DNA of 57,729 nucleotides from assembly GCA_964406375.1 (NCBI GenBank), contig CAYORM010000015.1, positions 1-57,729 on the forward strand, given 5' to 3'. The DNA is from CAYORM01 sp964406375 (GTDB lineage: Bacteria > Pseudomonadota > Alphaproteobacteria > DSM-16000 > Inquilinaceae). Made by a program: the position numbers and the translations under genes. Below, piece by piece: positions 7,841 to 17,037 of the stretch; position 1 is the stretch's first letter, and each line of letters begins with the position of its first letter. The notes below the pieces were generated by a model, which had not been told where the DNA came from, made no database searches, and saw nothing but the letters and a program-made list of their open reading frames with translations.

Positions 7841-8962
7841 TCACCGCGCCGCGTCAAGGATCGCCGCCACGGCGCGGTCCACCTCCTCTGCCGTCGTGAA
7901 CCGGCCGAGACCGATCCGCAGCGTCCGCTGCGCCACCTCGGGCGCAAGACCGATGGCGGTCAACACGGCGGAGGGGCGTCCGGTCGTCGAGCCGCAGGCG
8001 GCGCCGAGCGACAGACCGATCTCCGGGATGCGCAGCAGCAGCGCCTCGGCATCGGTCGCCGGCAGGGTCACGCTGAGATGGCCCGGCAGCCGCGCCGGCG
8101 GCGGCGCGCCATTGAGGACGAGCCCCGGCAGCCCGTCCGCGAGCGCCTGCCACAGCCGGTCGCGCAGGGTCGCGACGCGCGCGGCCTCCGCCGCCTGCCC
8201 GTCCGCCGCGATCGCCGCGGCCGCGCCGAACCCTACGACCAGCGGTACCGGCAGGGAGCCGGGTCTCAGCCCTCCCTCCTGGCCGCCGCCGAACAGGAGC
8301 GGCGCGAGACGCGTGCCCGACCGGACATAGAGCGCGCCGATCCCCGGCGGCCCGTGCATCTTGTGCGCCCCGAACGAGAGGAGATCGCAGCCGATCACCT
8401 CGACATCGATCGGCACACGCCCGACCGCCTGCGCGGCGTCGACATGGAAGCGGATGCCGCGTCGGGCGCAGAGGGCGCCGATCGCCGCCACATCCTGAAG
8501 CGTGCCGAGTTCGTGATTGGCCGCCTGCACCGAGACGAGCGCCGTGTCCGCGGTGATCCGCGCCTCGATGTCCGCCGGGGCGACGCGGCCCCATCCATCG
8601 GCAGGCACCCGTTCGACCATCACGCCCCTGTGGGCGAGGGCGCGGGCGGGGGCGAGCACCGCTTCATGCTCGACCGCCGAGACGAGCAGCCGGCCGCCCG
8701 CCCCACCCTCGAAACCGCCGAAGCTGCCGAGGATCGCGAGGTTGGCGGCCTCGGTTGCCCCACTGGTGAACACGATCTCCGAGGCGCGTGCGCCGATGAG
8801 CCGGGCGATGGCGCGACGGGCCTCGGCCGTCGCCGCCGCCGCGTCCCAGCCGGCGCGATTGGTGGCGCCGGGATGGCCGATCCGCTCCGACCACCACGGG
8901 CGCATCGCCGCCTCGACCAGAGGATCGAGGGGCGATGTCGCGTGGTGGTCAAGATGGATCAA
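7841..8962 (-). CDS. Cysteine desulfurase (NifS/IscS family), perhaps for Moco sulfuration
   Basis: A 373-residue class V PLP enzyme. The PLP lysine is Lys201 in SFGAHKMHG, with HVDAAQ before it; the persulfide-forming cysteine is Cys323 in AACGSTTGRPS. The start is a TTG at 8962 with GGAGG six bases upstream. It is the last gene of the leftward xdh-nucleoside transporter run, 33 bp after the binding-protein gene. In Rhodobacter capsulatus the desulfurase NifS4 supplies sulfur to the molybdenum cofactor held by XdhC; the neighbourhood makes the same job likely here, but this is inference, and no isc or suf genes adjoin it. Confidence 0.85.
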   Translation of the reverse strand: MIHLDHHATSPLDPLVEAAMRPWWSERIGHPGATNRAGWDAAAATAEARRAIARLIGARASEIVFTSGATEAANLAILGSFGGFEGGAGGRLLVSAVEHEAVLAPARALAHRGVMVERVPADGWGRVAPADIEARITADTALVSVQAANHELGTLQDVAAIGALCARRGIRFHVDAAQAVGRVPIDVEVIGCDLLSFGAHKMHGPPGIGALYVRSGTRLAPLLFGGGQEGGLRPGSLPVPLVVGFGAAAAIAADGQAAEAARVATLRDRLWQALADGLPGLVLNGAPPPARLPGHLSVTLPATDAEALLLRIPEIGLSLGAACGSTTGRPSAVLTAIGLAPEVAQRTLRIGLGRFTTAEEVDRAVAAILDAAR

Positions 8963-8995
8963 CCATCGCCTCCGGCGCCGCCCGTCACTGCGGCG

Positions 8996-10081
8996 TCACT
9001 GCGGCATCTGCCCGTCGACCCCCTCGACGAACCAGTTCATCGACAGGATCTCGGCGTCGGACGCGGTCTCGCCCTCGCGGATCCGGATGGTGCCCGACTG
9101 GTCGGCGATCGGACCGGTGAAGGGATGGAGCCGGTGTTCCTTGATCGCCGTCTCGGTCGCCTCGGCCACCTCGGCGACCTCGGCGGGCATGTTGGTGTAG
9201 GGCGCCATCTCGACCATGCCGATATCGAGCCCGCCCCAGGTGTCGGTCGAGGTCCAGGTGCCGTCGAGCACCGCCTGGGCCCGCTCGATATAATACGGCC
9301 CCCAATTGTCGATGATCGCGGTGAGCTGCGTCTCCGGCGCGAAGTGCAGCATGTCCGAGGCTTGACCGAAACCCAGGATGCCACGATTGGCGGCCGCCTG
9401 CAGCGGCGCCGGGCTGTCGGTGTGCTGGGTGATGATATCGCAGCCCTGGTCGAGCAGCGCCGCCGCCGCCTCGGCCTCCTTGCCCGGGTCGTACCAAGTG
9501 AAGGCCCAGGCGACCTTCACCACCGCGTCGGGATTGACCGAACGCATGCCGAGGGCGAAGGCATTGATGCCGGAGATGACCTCGGGGATCGGATAGGCGC
9601 CGACATAGCAGCCGATACCGGTCTCGGAGAGATGGCCGGCGATCACGCCCTGGACGTAGCGGCCCTCGTGGAACCGGCCGGCATAGGTCGAGACGTTGTC
9701 GAGCCGGCGGATGCCGGTGGCATGTTCGAAATAGACGTCCGGCTCATACTCGGCGACGGCCAGCGTCTGGTCCATGAAACCGAAGGAGGTGGTGAAGATC
9801 AGCCGATGGCCGGTGTCGACGAGATGCTGGATCACCCGTTCGGCGTCGGGCCCCTCCTCGACGCTCTCGACATAGGTGGTCTCGACCCGGTCGCCGAGCG
9901 CCTCCTCCAGCGCCTGCCGGCCGACATCGTGGCGATAGGTCCAGCCATGGTCGCCCACCGGACCGACATAGACGAAGCCGACCTTGAGCGGCTCGTCCTG
10001 TGCCAGGACGGGTGCGGCCGGGCCGAGGACGGCCGCCGCGATGGCGAGGCCGGCGATGGTACGCAACGAAGTCACTGTCAT
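8996..10081 (-). CDS. BMP-family nucleoside ABC transporter substrate-binding protein
   Basis: A 361-residue periplasmic protein with a cleavable signal peptide (hydrophobic core to about residue 25, cleavage near APVLA-QDEP). The BMP/PnrA fold is shown by KVGFVYVGPVGDHGWTYRHD near the mature N-terminus, FTTSFGFMDQTLAVA, and DIITQHTDSPA. Binding proteins of this family carry purine or pyrimidine nucleosides and related compounds. A GGAGA site lies 7 bases before the ATG. It is preceded by two permeases and the ATPase of the same system. Confidence 0.92.
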   Translation of the reverse strand: MTVTSLRTIAGLAIAAAVLGPAAPVLAQDEPLKVGFVYVGPVGDHGWTYRHDVGRQALEEALGDRVETTYVESVEEGPDAERVIQHLVDTGHRLIFTTSFGFMDQTLAVAEYEPDVYFEHATGIRRLDNVSTYAGRFHEGRYVQGVIAGHLSETGIGCYVGAYPIPEVISGINAFALGMRSVNPDAVVKVAWAFTWYDPGKEAEAAAALLDQGCDIITQHTDSPAPLQAAANRGILGFGQASDMLHFAPETQLTAIIDNWGPYYIERAQAVLDGTWTSTDTWGGLDIGMVEMAPYTNMPAEVAEVAEATETAIKEHRLHPFTGPIADQSGTIRIREGETASDAEILSMNWFVEGVDGQMPQ

Positions 10082-10132
10082 TCCGCTTCTCCTGCGTGGT
10101 GGAACCCGGTCTGTCGGATAGTTGCGCCCGCT

Positions 10133-11059
10133 TCAGCGCGCGGGATGGAACATCCGGCCGAGCGCGGCCGGTGCGTGGCGGCGGATCGCCGAGCCGTCCC
10201 GTGAGATCAGGACGAGCACCAGGATCGTCGCGAGATAGGGCAGCATCGACAGGAATTGCGGCGGCACCGTCACGCCGAGCGCCTGGGCGTGGAGCTGGAA
10301 GATCGTGATCCCGCCATAGAGGTAGGCGCCGAACAGGGCCCGCCAGGGGCGCCACGTCGCGAAGACGACCAGCGCCAGCGCGATCCAGCCGCGGCCGGCG
10401 GTCATGTTCTCCGCCCACATCGTCGTGTAGATCAGCGACAGATAGGCGCCGGCCAGCCCGGCGAGCGCGCCGCCGAACGCGCAGGCGGCGTAGCGGATGG
10501 CGACCACCGGGTGGCCGATCGCATGGGCGCTGTCGGGATTCTCGCCGACGGCGCGCAGGATCAGCCCGGGGCGCGTCGCCCGCAGGAACCAGGCGACGAG
10601 AGCGACCAGCAGGACCGAGAGATAGACGATCGGATCCTGCCCGAACAGCAGCGGTCCGATCACCGGCAGATCCGTCAGGCCCGGCAGATAGATCCGCCCG
10701 GGCGACGGGATCGCGACGCCGACGAAGCTGCGGCCGGCCAGCGCCGACAGGCCGATACCGAAGATCGTCAGCGCCAGCCCGGTGGCGACCTGATTGGCCA
10801 GCAGCGTCAGCGTCAGCACGGCGAACAGCATCGCCATGGCGATGCCGGCGAGCATCGCGACCAGGAAGCCGATCCAGACATTGCCGGTCGCCACCGCGCC
10901 AGCGAAGCCCGCGACCGCGCCGACGATCATCATCCCCTCGACGCCGAGATTGAGGACGCCGGACTTCTCGGTGACCAGCTCGCCGAGGGCGGCGAGGAGC
11001 AGCGGTGTCGCCGCGGGTACGACCGTCACCAGCGCCGCCAGCACCCAATCCGGCATCAT
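10133..11059 (-). CDS. Nucleoside-type ABC transporter permease (second)
   Basis: A 308-residue membrane protein of the BPD_transp_2 family, with about eight to ten hydrophobic segments and the family signature GVLNLGVEGMMIVGA near residues 34-48. It resembles the YufQ/NupQ type permease. The chosen start at 11059 overlaps the stop of the first permease by ATGA; a frame open to 11629 runs over that gene and is rejected. It should form a heterodimer with the upstream permease. Confidence 0.9.
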   Translation of the reverse strand: MMPDWVLAALVTVVPAATPLLLAALGELVTEKSGVLNLGVEGMMIVGAVAGFAGAVATGNVWIGFLVAMLAGIAMAMLFAVLTLTLLANQVATGLALTIFGIGLSALAGRSFVGVAIPSPGRIYLPGLTDLPVIGPLLFGQDPIVYLSVLLVALVAWFLRATRPGLILRAVGENPDSAHAIGHPVVAIRYAACAFGGALAGLAGAYLSLIYTTMWAENMTAGRGWIALALVVFATWRPWRALFGAYLYGGITIFQLHAQALGVTVPPQFLSMLPYLATILVLVLISRDGSAIRRHAPAALGRMFHPAR

Positions 11060-12129
11060 GTCCGCACCCCCACCGGCGCGGCCCTGCGGATCCGGTACCG
11101 GATCGACACATCGGCGGCCAAAATGAAGAAGAGCAGCACGCCCTGAAACAGGCTGGTCACCGCCTTGGGCAGGCCGACCGACACCTGTGCCGCCTCGCCG
11201 CCGATGAAGGAGAGCGCGATCACCAGGCCGCCGATGAAGATGCCGACGGGATGCAGCCGGCCGATGAAGGCGACGATGATAGCGGTGAAGCCGTAGCCCG
11301 GCGAGAAATCCTGCGGCAGGTGGCGCAGCGGCCCGGCAACCTCGATGATCCCCGCCAGCCCCGCGAGCCCGCCGGAGAGCAGCATGGCGAACCAGACCGT
11401 CCGGTTGCCCGAGAAGCCGGCATGCCGCGCGGCGCGCGGGGCGAGGCCGGCGACCCTGAGGCGGAACCCGGCGAGCGCCCGGCTGGCCACGAACCAGCAC
11501 AGAAGGACGGCGAGCGGTGCGAACAGGACGCCGACATGCATCCGCATCGCCGGCACGAGCGCCGGCAGCACGGCCTCTGCATGGAAGCGTTTGGAGCCGG
11601 GGAAGTTCATGCCGGCGGGATCGCGCCACGGCCCGTAGACCAGCCAGGTGAACAGCAGCGCCGCCACATAGGTCAGCATCAGGCTGGTCAGGATCTCATT
11701 GGCGTTGAAGCGGGTGCGCAACAGCGCCGGGATCGCCGCCCAAACCATCCCGCCGAGCATCCCCGCGACCAGCATCCCCGGCAGCAGCAGCGGCGACGTC
11801 GTCTCCGGCAGGGCGAGCGCGATGCCGCCGCCGACGATGCCGCCGATGATCATCTGCCCCTCGGCGCCGATGTTCCAGACATTGGCCCGGAATCCGAGTG
11901 CGAGGCCGGAGGCGATCAGGATCAGCGGCGTCGCCTTGACGAGCAGCGAACCGACGCCGCGCAAGGTCGAGACCGGCTCGACGAAATAAGCCGCGAGCAC
12001 CCGCAGCGGATCGAAGCCGAGCGCCGCGAAGATCGCCGCGCCGACGACCAGCGTCAGCAGCACCGCCACGACGGGTGCGAGATAGGCATGGGCCCGCGAC
12101 GGGCGGGGCCGCGGTTCGAGCCTCAGCAC
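11056..12129 (-). CDS. Nucleoside-type ABC transporter permease (first)
   Basis: A 357-residue membrane protein of the BPD_transp_2 family similar to YufP/NupP. The family motif reads FRANVWNIGAEGQMIIGGI, and GFSGNRTVWFAMLLSGGLAGLAG marks the cytoplasmic loop and following helix. The start is a GTG at 12129, overlapping the end of the ATPase gene by 7 bases. Together with the other permease it forms the membrane channel of a purine nucleoside or oxopurine importer, which fits the adjoining xdh genes. Confidence 0.9.
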   Translation of the reverse strand: MLRLEPRPRPSRAHAYLAPVVAVLLTLVVGAAIFAALGFDPLRVLAAYFVEPVSTLRGVGSLLVKATPLILIASGLALGFRANVWNIGAEGQMIIGGIVGGGIALALPETTSPLLLPGMLVAGMLGGMVWAAIPALLRTRFNANEILTSLMLTYVAALLFTWLVYGPWRDPAGMNFPGSKRFHAEAVLPALVPAMRMHVGVLFAPLAVLLCWFVASRALAGFRLRVAGLAPRAARHAGFSGNRTVWFAMLLSGGLAGLAGIIEVAGPLRHLPQDFSPGYGFTAIIVAFIGRLHPVGIFIGGLVIALSFIGGEAAQVSVGLPKAVTSLFQGVLLFFILAADVSIRYRIRRAAPVGVRT

Positions 12130-13664
12130 GGCATGGCAGCGGCCGCAGCGCCGCCCCCCATCAGCAGCCCGATCGTCTCCACCGTCGCCTCGGCGACCGG
12201 GATCGGCGGCGATAGCCTGCCGCCGGCGATCACCGCGATCCGGTCGGCGATCTCGAAGATCTCGTCGAGATCCTGGCTGATCACCACGATGGCAGCGCCG
12301 CGCGCCGCGGCATCGATCAGCCGCTGCCGGATCATCGCGGCAGCGCCGGCATCGACCCCCCAGGTCGGCTGGGAGACGACGAGGACCGAGGGCTGGCGCA
12401 GCAGTTCCCGCCCCATCACGAATTTCTGCAGATTGCCGCCCGAGAGGCTGCCGGCCTCGGCGGCGGGCCCGCGGCTCCGCACCTGGAACCGGCCGATCAC
12501 CTCGCTCGCATGGTCGATAGCGGCGCGGATCTGCACCATGCCGTGCCGCGCCATCTCGGGCCGGTGCCAGCCTGTCAGCAGCGCATTCTCGGCGAGGGTG
12601 AGACCCGGCACCGCGGCATGACCGGCGCGTTCCTCCGGCACGAAGGCGGCACCGAGCGTCCGTCGCCGCGCCGGGCCGGCCCGCCCCACCGGGATGCCTG
12701 CGATCCGCACCGTCTCGTCACGCGGCAGCGGGGTCTCGCCCGACAGCGCATCCATCAGCTCGGTCTGGCCGTTGCCCGCCACCCCGGCGATGCCGAGGAT
12801 CTCGCCGCCGCGCACCATGAAGTGCACGTCATGCAGGTCGATCCCGTGCTCGAGCGGGCTGGCGAGCGACAATCCTTCCACCGCCAGCAGCGGATCGGGC
12901 GCCACCGCGACCTCCCCCGCCCGGCGCTGCGCCGGCAGGATGCGGCCGCCGATCATCGCCTCGGCCATGCTCCGCGCCGATTCGGTGTGCGGGTCACAGG
13001 TGGCGACCACCTGGCCCTGGCGCAGGATCGTCGCCCGGTCGCAGAGCGCGCGGATCTCTTCGAGCTTGTGTGAGATGTAGAGGATGGAACGACCCTCCGC
13101 GACCAGCGCCCGCAAGGTGCCGAACAGCGCCTCGACCTCCTGCGGCGTCAGGACGGAGGTGGGCTCGTCCATGACGATGAGTCGCGGCGATTGCAACAGG
13201 CAGCGGAGGATCTCGATCCGCTGGCGCTCGCCCACCGACAGGGTGTGCACCGGGCGGTCGAGCTCGAGTGCGAGGCGATAGGCCGCGGCGAGCCGGCCGA
13301 CCCGCTCGCGCAGCGCCGCCCGCTTCTCCCCTGCCGGCAGGGCAAGCGCGATGTTCTCCAGCACGGTCATCGAGTCGAAGAGCGAGAAGTGCTGAAAAAC
13401 CATGCCGATGCCCAGCGCGCGGGCAGCGGCGGGACTGGTCACGGCAACCGGTTGTCCCTCCCAGCGGATCTCGCCGGCATCGGGTGCGAGGACACCGTAG
13501 ATGATCTTCACAAGCGTCGACTTGCCCGCACCATTCTCCCCGAGCAGGGCGTGGATCTCACCACGGCCGACGGCCAGCGACACCCGGTCGTTAGCCACGA
13601 CGCCGGGGAACGCCTTGGTGATGCCGTCGAGCTCGAGCAGCGGCGCATCCTTGGCGATCGTCAA
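12123..13664 (-). CDS. Nucleoside-type ABC transporter ATP-binding protein (two ATPase domains)
   Basis: A 513-residue protein with two tandem ABC domains, as in sugar and nucleoside importers. The first has Walker A GENGAGKST, signature LSVGERQRIEIL and Walker B LIVMDEPT. The second has a degenerate Walker A (GVAGNGQTE), signature LSGGNLQK and a Walker B reading VLVVSQPT in place of the usual DEPT, which is common in the second domain of this family. The start is a TTG that forms a TTGA overlap with the xdhC stop, so the transporter is coupled to xanthine dehydrogenase expression. Confidence 0.92.
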   Translation of the reverse strand: MTIAKDAPLLELDGITKAFPGVVANDRVSLAVGRGEIHALLGENGAGKSTLVKIIYGVLAPDAGEIRWEGQPVAVTSPAAARALGIGMVFQHFSLFDSMTVLENIALALPAGEKRAALRERVGRLAAAYRLALELDRPVHTLSVGERQRIEILRCLLQSPRLIVMDEPTSVLTPQEVEALFGTLRALVAEGRSILYISHKLEEIRALCDRATILRQGQVVATCDPHTESARSMAEAMIGGRILPAQRRAGEVAVAPDPLLAVEGLSLASPLEHGIDLHDVHFMVRGGEILGIAGVAGNGQTELMDALSGETPLPRDETVRIAGIPVGRAGPARRRTLGAAFVPEERAGHAAVPGLTLAENALLTGWHRPEMARHGMVQIRAAIDHASEVIGRFQVRSRGPAAEAGSLSGGNLQKFVMGRELLRQPSVLVVSQPTWGVDAGAAAMIRQRLIDAAARGAAIVVISQDLDEIFEIADRIAVIAGGRLSPPIPVAEATVETIGLLMGGGAAAAAMPC

Positions 13665-14683
13665 ACGGTCCCCCTCTTCCGGCCGGGCGCCTCATGCGCC
13701 CGCTGTGGCCCGAACACCTGCAACAATTGTGCCGCGACCGCCACAGCAATGATCGCGGGGGTCTTCCCCCCGACCCCGGACACGCCGATCGGGCAGACCA
13801 GCCGGGCGATCGCCGCGTGATCGTGACCGCGGGCCCTGAGCCGCGACACGAAGCGGGCGCGCTTGGTGGCGCTGCCGATCAGCCCGAGGAAAGCGAGGTC
13901 GGGACGGGAGAGGGCGGCATCGACGATCTCGAGGTCGAGACCGTGATCATGGGTCATGACCAGGACGGCGCCGCCCGGGGGGACGAGATCGACATCGAGC
14001 GCCGGCGCCGCGCTGGGCAGGAGGCGGACGCCAGGCGGCGCGTCCGCCGGCAGCCAGCCCGGCCGTCCCTCCACCACCGCGACGGCGAGCGGCAGGGTGG
14101 CGAGGATCGGCAGGAGCGCCCGCGAGACATGGCCTGCCCCGAAGATCGTCACGCTCGGCAGCGTCGGGACCGGACGGTCGAGCAGCACGCCGGACGCGGC
14201 ATCGAAGGCGATCTCTCTGGCCGAGGCGATGAACGACGCCACCACCCCGTCCAGCGGCGGAGGCGCGGCATCCTCCGGCATGAGGAGCCGCGCGCCGGAG
14301 GGCGGCGTCACCGCGACGGCACCGGGCGCAGCCTGCGACACACGGTCGAGCCAAGCGAGGTCGTCTGGCACCAACCGCTCCCACAGAAGTATCGCCTCGC
14401 CGCCGCAGCACTGGCCGAGCGCGGGGCCGAGCGCGACCGGCTGCGGGCCGGTGAGCCGGCCGGCCACCGGTCGCGCGAGGAGCATTCGCGCCGTCTCGAT
14501 CGCGTCGAGTTCGAGCCGGCCGCCACCAATCGTGCCGGCGATGTCATCCGCCGTGACCAGCATCGCCGCCCCCGCCTCGCGCGGGGTCGACCCGCGCGTC
14601 GCCATGACGCGGACGAGGATGGCGGCGCGCCCTGCCTCAAGAGCCAGCCGCGCCGGCGTTAGCCATGCAGCTGCGCCCGTCAT
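13661..14683 (-). CDS. xdhC: Xanthine dehydrogenase accessory protein XdhC
   Basis: A 340-residue XdhC/CoxI-family protein that binds molybdenum cofactor, protects its sulfurated form and inserts it into XdhB. The N-terminal domain has RGSTPREAGAAMLV, TIGGGRLE and LGQCCGG; the C-terminal Rossmann-like domain has VTIFGAGHVSRAL, MTHDHGLD and FLGLIGSATKRARF. The ATG at 14683 overlaps the xdhB stop (ATGA). It lies between xdhB and the transporter ATPase in one unbroken coupled run. Confidence 0.95.
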   Translation of the reverse strand: MTGAAAWLTPARLALEAGRAAILVRVMATRGSTPREAGAAMLVTADDIAGTIGGGRLELDAIETARMLLARPVAGRLTGPQPVALGPALGQCCGGEAILLWERLVPDDLAWLDRVSQAAPGAVAVTPPSGARLLMPEDAAPPPLDGVVASFIASAREIAFDAASGVLLDRPVPTLPSVTIFGAGHVSRALLPILATLPLAVAVVEGRPGWLPADAPPGVRLLPSAAPALDVDLVPPGGAVLVMTHDHGLDLEIVDAALSRPDLAFLGLIGSATKRARFVSRLRARGHDHAAIARLVCPIGVSGVGGKTPAIIAVAVAAQLLQVFGPQRAHEAPGRKRGTV

Positions 14684-17037
14684 GCGCCGCTGCACAGGTC
14701 GGCCGGTGGCGGTCTGACCGCGACCGCCTCGACCGCGAAGAGGACACGCTCGGGCGTCGCCGGGGCATCGAGCGGCGGCAGTGCGGGCCCCTCACCGAGC
14801 GCGGCAACCGCGTCGGTGATCGCCGAGAAGACCGAGATCGCGAGCATGAAGGGCGGCTCGCCCACCGCCTTCGAGCGCGAGACCGTCTCCTCGCGGTTCG
14901 GCCGGTTCTCGAGGAGGTCGATCCGGAACGCCGCGGGCCGGTCGCGCGCCGTCGGAATCTTGTAGGTCGACGGGGCGTGCGTGCGCAGCCGCCCGGCCGC
15001 ATCCCACCACAGCTCCTCCGAGGTCAGCCAGCCCATCCCCTGGATGAAGCCGCCCTCGATCTGGCCGCGGTCGATCGCCGGATTCAGCGACCGTCCGACA
15101 TCATGGAGGATGTCGACGGCGAGCAGCCGCGTCTCGCCGGTGAGCGTGTCGATCGCCACTTCGCTCACCGCGGCGCCCCAGGCGAAATAGTAGAATGGCC
15201 GGCCGGTCATGGTGCGCGCGTCATAGGCGAGCTTCGGCGTCTTGTAGAAGCCGGTCGCGGAGAGCGGGATGCGCGCCAGATAGGCGTCCTTCACCACCTT
15301 GGCGAAGGGCTGGGAATTGCCCCGCACCGTCACCATGCCGTCGGCGAAAACGACCTCATCGGGGTCCGCCTGGTGCGCCTCGGCTGCGCAGCGGGCGAGA
15401 CGCTCGCGGATCGCCAGCGCCGCCGTCCTGGCCGCCATGCCATTGAGATCGGTGCCGGAGGAGGCAGCCGTGGCCGACGTGTTGGGCACCTTGCCGGTGC
15501 TGGTCGCGGTCACCCGCACCGCCTCTGGCCCGACGCCGAAGACCTCGGCGACGATCTGCGCGACCTTCACGAACAGCCCCTGCCCCATCTCGGTGCCGCC
15601 ATGGTTCAGGTGGATCGAGCCGTCGGTGTAGAGGTGGACCAGCGCTCCCGCCTGGTTGAGATGTGTGGTGGTGAAGGAGATGCCGAACTTGACCGGCGTC
15701 AGCGCGATGCCGCGCTTGATGATCGGGCTCGTGCGATTGAAGACGGCGATCTCGGCGCGACGTTCACGGTAGCGGCTCGTCGCCTCGAGCCGGTCGATCA
15801 TCGCCGGCAGGTGGTCGTCCTCGACGGTCTGGCCATAGGGCGTGGTGTCCCGTCCATCGCCGCCATAGAGATTGGCCCGCCGCACATCGAGCGGATCACG
15901 GCCGAGCCGGCGGGCGATCGCGTCCATCACCCGCTCGATCGCCAGCATGCCCTGTGGCCCGCCGAAGCCACGGAACGCCGTGTTCGAGACGGTGTTGGTG
16001 CGGCAGTGCCGGGCGGTGATGGTGACCGCCGGCAGGTAATAGGCATTGTCGACATGGAAGATCGCACGGTCGACGATCGCCGGCGACAGATCGGTCGACA
16101 CGCCGCAGCGCGCCGCAAGCGCCATGTCGAGGCCGAGGATCCGGCCCTCGCCATCGAAGCCAACCCGCCAATCGGCACGAAATTCGTGGCGCTTGCCGGT
16201 CATTATCATGTCGTCGTCGCGGTCGAGCCGCATCTTCGCCGGCCGCCCGGTCAGCGCGGCAGCCAGTGCCGCCAGACCCGCCCATTGCGAGGCCTGCGTC
16301 TCCTTGCCGCCGAACCCGCCGCCCATGCGCCTGACCTCGACCGTCACCGCCGCATCGGGACGGCCGAGGATCTTGGCGACGTTGTGCTGCACCTCGCTGG
16401 GATGCTGGGTCGAGCAGTAGACCAGCATTTCGCCCGCCTCGGTGGGAACGGCGAGCGAGACCTGCCCCTCGAGATAGAAATGGTCCTGCCCGCCCATCTC
16501 AATCCGGCCGGAGAGCTGGTGCGGCGCGGCGGCGATCGCCGTTGCCGCATCGCCGCGGACGAGCTGTCGCGGCGGGCCGAGCAGCGACCCGGCCGCTAGC
16601 GCATCGTCGATCGTCAGGATGGCCGGCAGATCCTCGTACTCGATCACGGCGAGCGCCGCGGCGGCGCGGGCCTCGGCGATCGTCTCCGCTGCCACCGCAA
16701 AGACCGGCTGGCCCCAGAAGATGACGCACCCATCGGCGAGGACCGGGTCATCGCCGGCGACGGGGCTGCAGTCATTGACGCCCGGGATGTCGGCGGCAGT
16801 CAGCACCGCCACCACCCCCGGCGCGCGCCGCACCGCATCGAGGTCGAGCCGCAGGATGCGCGCATGGGCCCGCTCGGCCGGCCGGGCCCAGACCTGCAGC
16901 GTGCCATCCGGCTCGGGAATGTCGTCTACATAAACGGCGCGGCCGGTCACATGCTTGTCGGCACTGTCATGCGGCCGCGCCACGCCGTGGCCGCCGGGCG
17001 GCCCGCCGCCCTGCCGGACGGGCGATGGCGCGGTCAT
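14680..17037 (-). CDS. xdhB: Xanthine dehydrogenase, molybdopterin-binding subunit
   Basis: A 785-residue large subunit that hydroxylates hypoxanthine and xanthine to urate. Visible family motifs include QDHFYLEGQ (substrate-site Glu), RMGGGFGGKE, the AFRGFGGPQG loop with the active-site Arg, and the catalytic Glu in KAVGEPPFMLA near the C-terminus. The length fits bacterial XdhB (about 770-790). It overlaps xdhA upstream and xdhC downstream by ATGA on both sides. Confidence 0.96.
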   Translation of the reverse strand: MTAPSPVRQGGGPPGGHGVARPHDSADKHVTGRAVYVDDIPEPDGTLQVWARPAERAHARILRLDLDAVRRAPGVVAVLTAADIPGVNDCSPVAGDDPVLADGCVIFWGQPVFAVAAETIAEARAAAALAVIEYEDLPAILTIDDALAAGSLLGPPRQLVRGDAATAIAAAPHQLSGRIEMGGQDHFYLEGQVSLAVPTEAGEMLVYCSTQHPSEVQHNVAKILGRPDAAVTVEVRRMGGGFGGKETQASQWAGLAALAAALTGRPAKMRLDRDDDMIMTGKRHEFRADWRVGFDGEGRILGLDMALAARCGVSTDLSPAIVDRAIFHVDNAYYLPAVTITARHCRTNTVSNTAFRGFGGPQGMLAIERVMDAIARRLGRDPLDVRRANLYGGDGRDTTPYGQTVEDDHLPAMIDRLEATSRYRERRAEIAVFNRTSPIIKRGIALTPVKFGISFTTTHLNQAGALVHLYTDGSIHLNHGGTEMGQGLFVKVAQIVAEVFGVGPEAVRVTATSTGKVPNTSATAASSGTDLNGMAARTAALAIRERLARCAAEAHQADPDEVVFADGMVTVRGNSQPFAKVVKDAYLARIPLSATGFYKTPKLAYDARTMTGRPFYYFAWGAAVSEVAIDTLTGETRLLAVDILHDVGRSLNPAIDRGQIEGGFIQGMGWLTSEELWWDAAGRLRTHAPSTYKIPTARDRPAAFRIDLLENRPNREETVSRSKAVGEPPFMLAISVFSAITDAVAALGEGPALPPLDAPATPERVLFAVEAVAVRPPPADLCSGA

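Noticed and set aside
13084..13752. Plus-strand open frames opposite the nucleoside transporter ATPase
   Set aside because: Antisense shadows with no domain; the ATPase on the other strand has every expected motif.
14665..16599. 644-codon open frame on the plus strand
   Set aside because: It is antisense to xdhB and has no motif or ribosome site.
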